The notes under the pieces are model-generated. The model was given only the letters and a program-made list of their open reading frames with translations, searched no databases and was not told where the DNA came from. Positions 63,836 to 64,000 of a DNA stretch of 64,000 nucleotides are shown here, piece by piece. The position numbers and the translations under genes are program-made. The DNA is from Hemerocallis citrina. Taxonomy: Eukaryota > Streptophyta > Magnoliopsida > Asparagales > Asphodelaceae. How positions within the stretch are numbered: the stretch's first letter is position 1; each line of letters begins with the position of its first letter. Location of the stretch: contig CM030368.1 in NCBI GenBank assembly GCA_017893485.1, positions 173,010,004 to 173,074,003 of the forward strand, written 5' to 3'.

Positions 63836-64000
63836 ACAATTTTTCTTCAAGTATTTCCGCTTTACATTCGCTAAGATCAAGCTCACATACAGTTTCAACA
63901 ATTTTTCAATCACTTTCACATTCATTTACCACATTTAAGTTCAATGTATTCCACATTCGGTTCAAACAACTTCTCCACAACCTCTCCTACACATCTCCTA
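63836..64000. other. Window end, no feature
   Basis: C/T/A-rich sequence with ACATTCA-type repeats, possibly a 5' UTR continuing outside the window. Confidence 0.4.

Overview
This window looks like a transposon-dense segment of a flowering-plant (probably eudicot) nuclear chromosome. I base that on Tekay/Del-type chromoviruses with chromodomains, Ty1/copia elements primed by initiator tRNA-Met, a plant L1-type LINE, MULE and Helitron DNA transposons, GT-AG introns and an overall A+T-rich background. I see no bacterial, organellar or CRISPR-type features. The species cannot be named from the sequence alone.

Layout. 1-941 is the 3' part of a small multi-exon gene (copy A) ending in a DLNLPP (EAR-like) tail. 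A diverged, broken copy B lies at 34888-40666, with its 3' flank at 51793-52140. Between and around these two copies nearly everything is mobile DNA. 1697-2651 is a minus-strand solo copia LTR. 2936-12561 is a 5'-truncated Tekay-like chromovirus whose 3' LTR is split by a second solo LTR (7092-9993) rich in tandem repeats. 12805-19785 is a decayed LINE holding a palindromic MITE (13207-13378) and an internally deleted copia element (14902-17391). 20503-25526 is a minus-strand copia element with perfect target-site duplications (TSDs). 25966-34506 is a MULE-like element with roughly 410-440 bp terminal inverted repeats, itself split by a non-autonomous, long-LTR element (27792-33981). 34922-39552 is a copia element inserted 34 nt into the coding sequence of gene copy B. 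40811-51792 is a minus-strand Tekay-like element in the 3' flank of copy B. 53243-60161 is a third full-length copia element. 60385-60670 is a tiny Helitron. 61091-62985 is a truncated MuDR-type transposase gene, and 63240-63835 is a cluster of palindromes forming a large foldback.

Insertion boundaries were read from terminal dinucleotides and TSDs. Perfect TSDs: CCGCA (solo LTR 7092-9993), ATATG (copia 20503-25526), GGTTC (27792-33981), TAGAG (34922-39552), AGGAG (53243-60161) and a 9-bp TTGAAAAAA (MITE). One-mismatch TSDs: the solo LTR at 1697, the copia in the LINE, the Tekay-like element at 40811 and the 9-bp MULE duplication. Every transposon gene carries stops, frameshifts, deletions or lost catalytic residues, so none looks autonomous. 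Nesting gives a relative order: MULE before the long-LTR element, LINE before its MITE and copia passengers, and gene duplication before the copia and Tekay insertions in copy B.

Most interesting: a 55-bp sequence closely resembling the 5' three-quarters of initiator tRNA-Met inside the internal domain of a retroelement that is itself primed by that tRNA; two apparent spliceosomal introns inside the gag/protease region of the 40811-51792 chromovirus; a Helitron with two stacked 3' termini; LTRs packed with GTCGAC palindromes or phased CCGTTA motifs; and the duplicated EAR-tailed gene.
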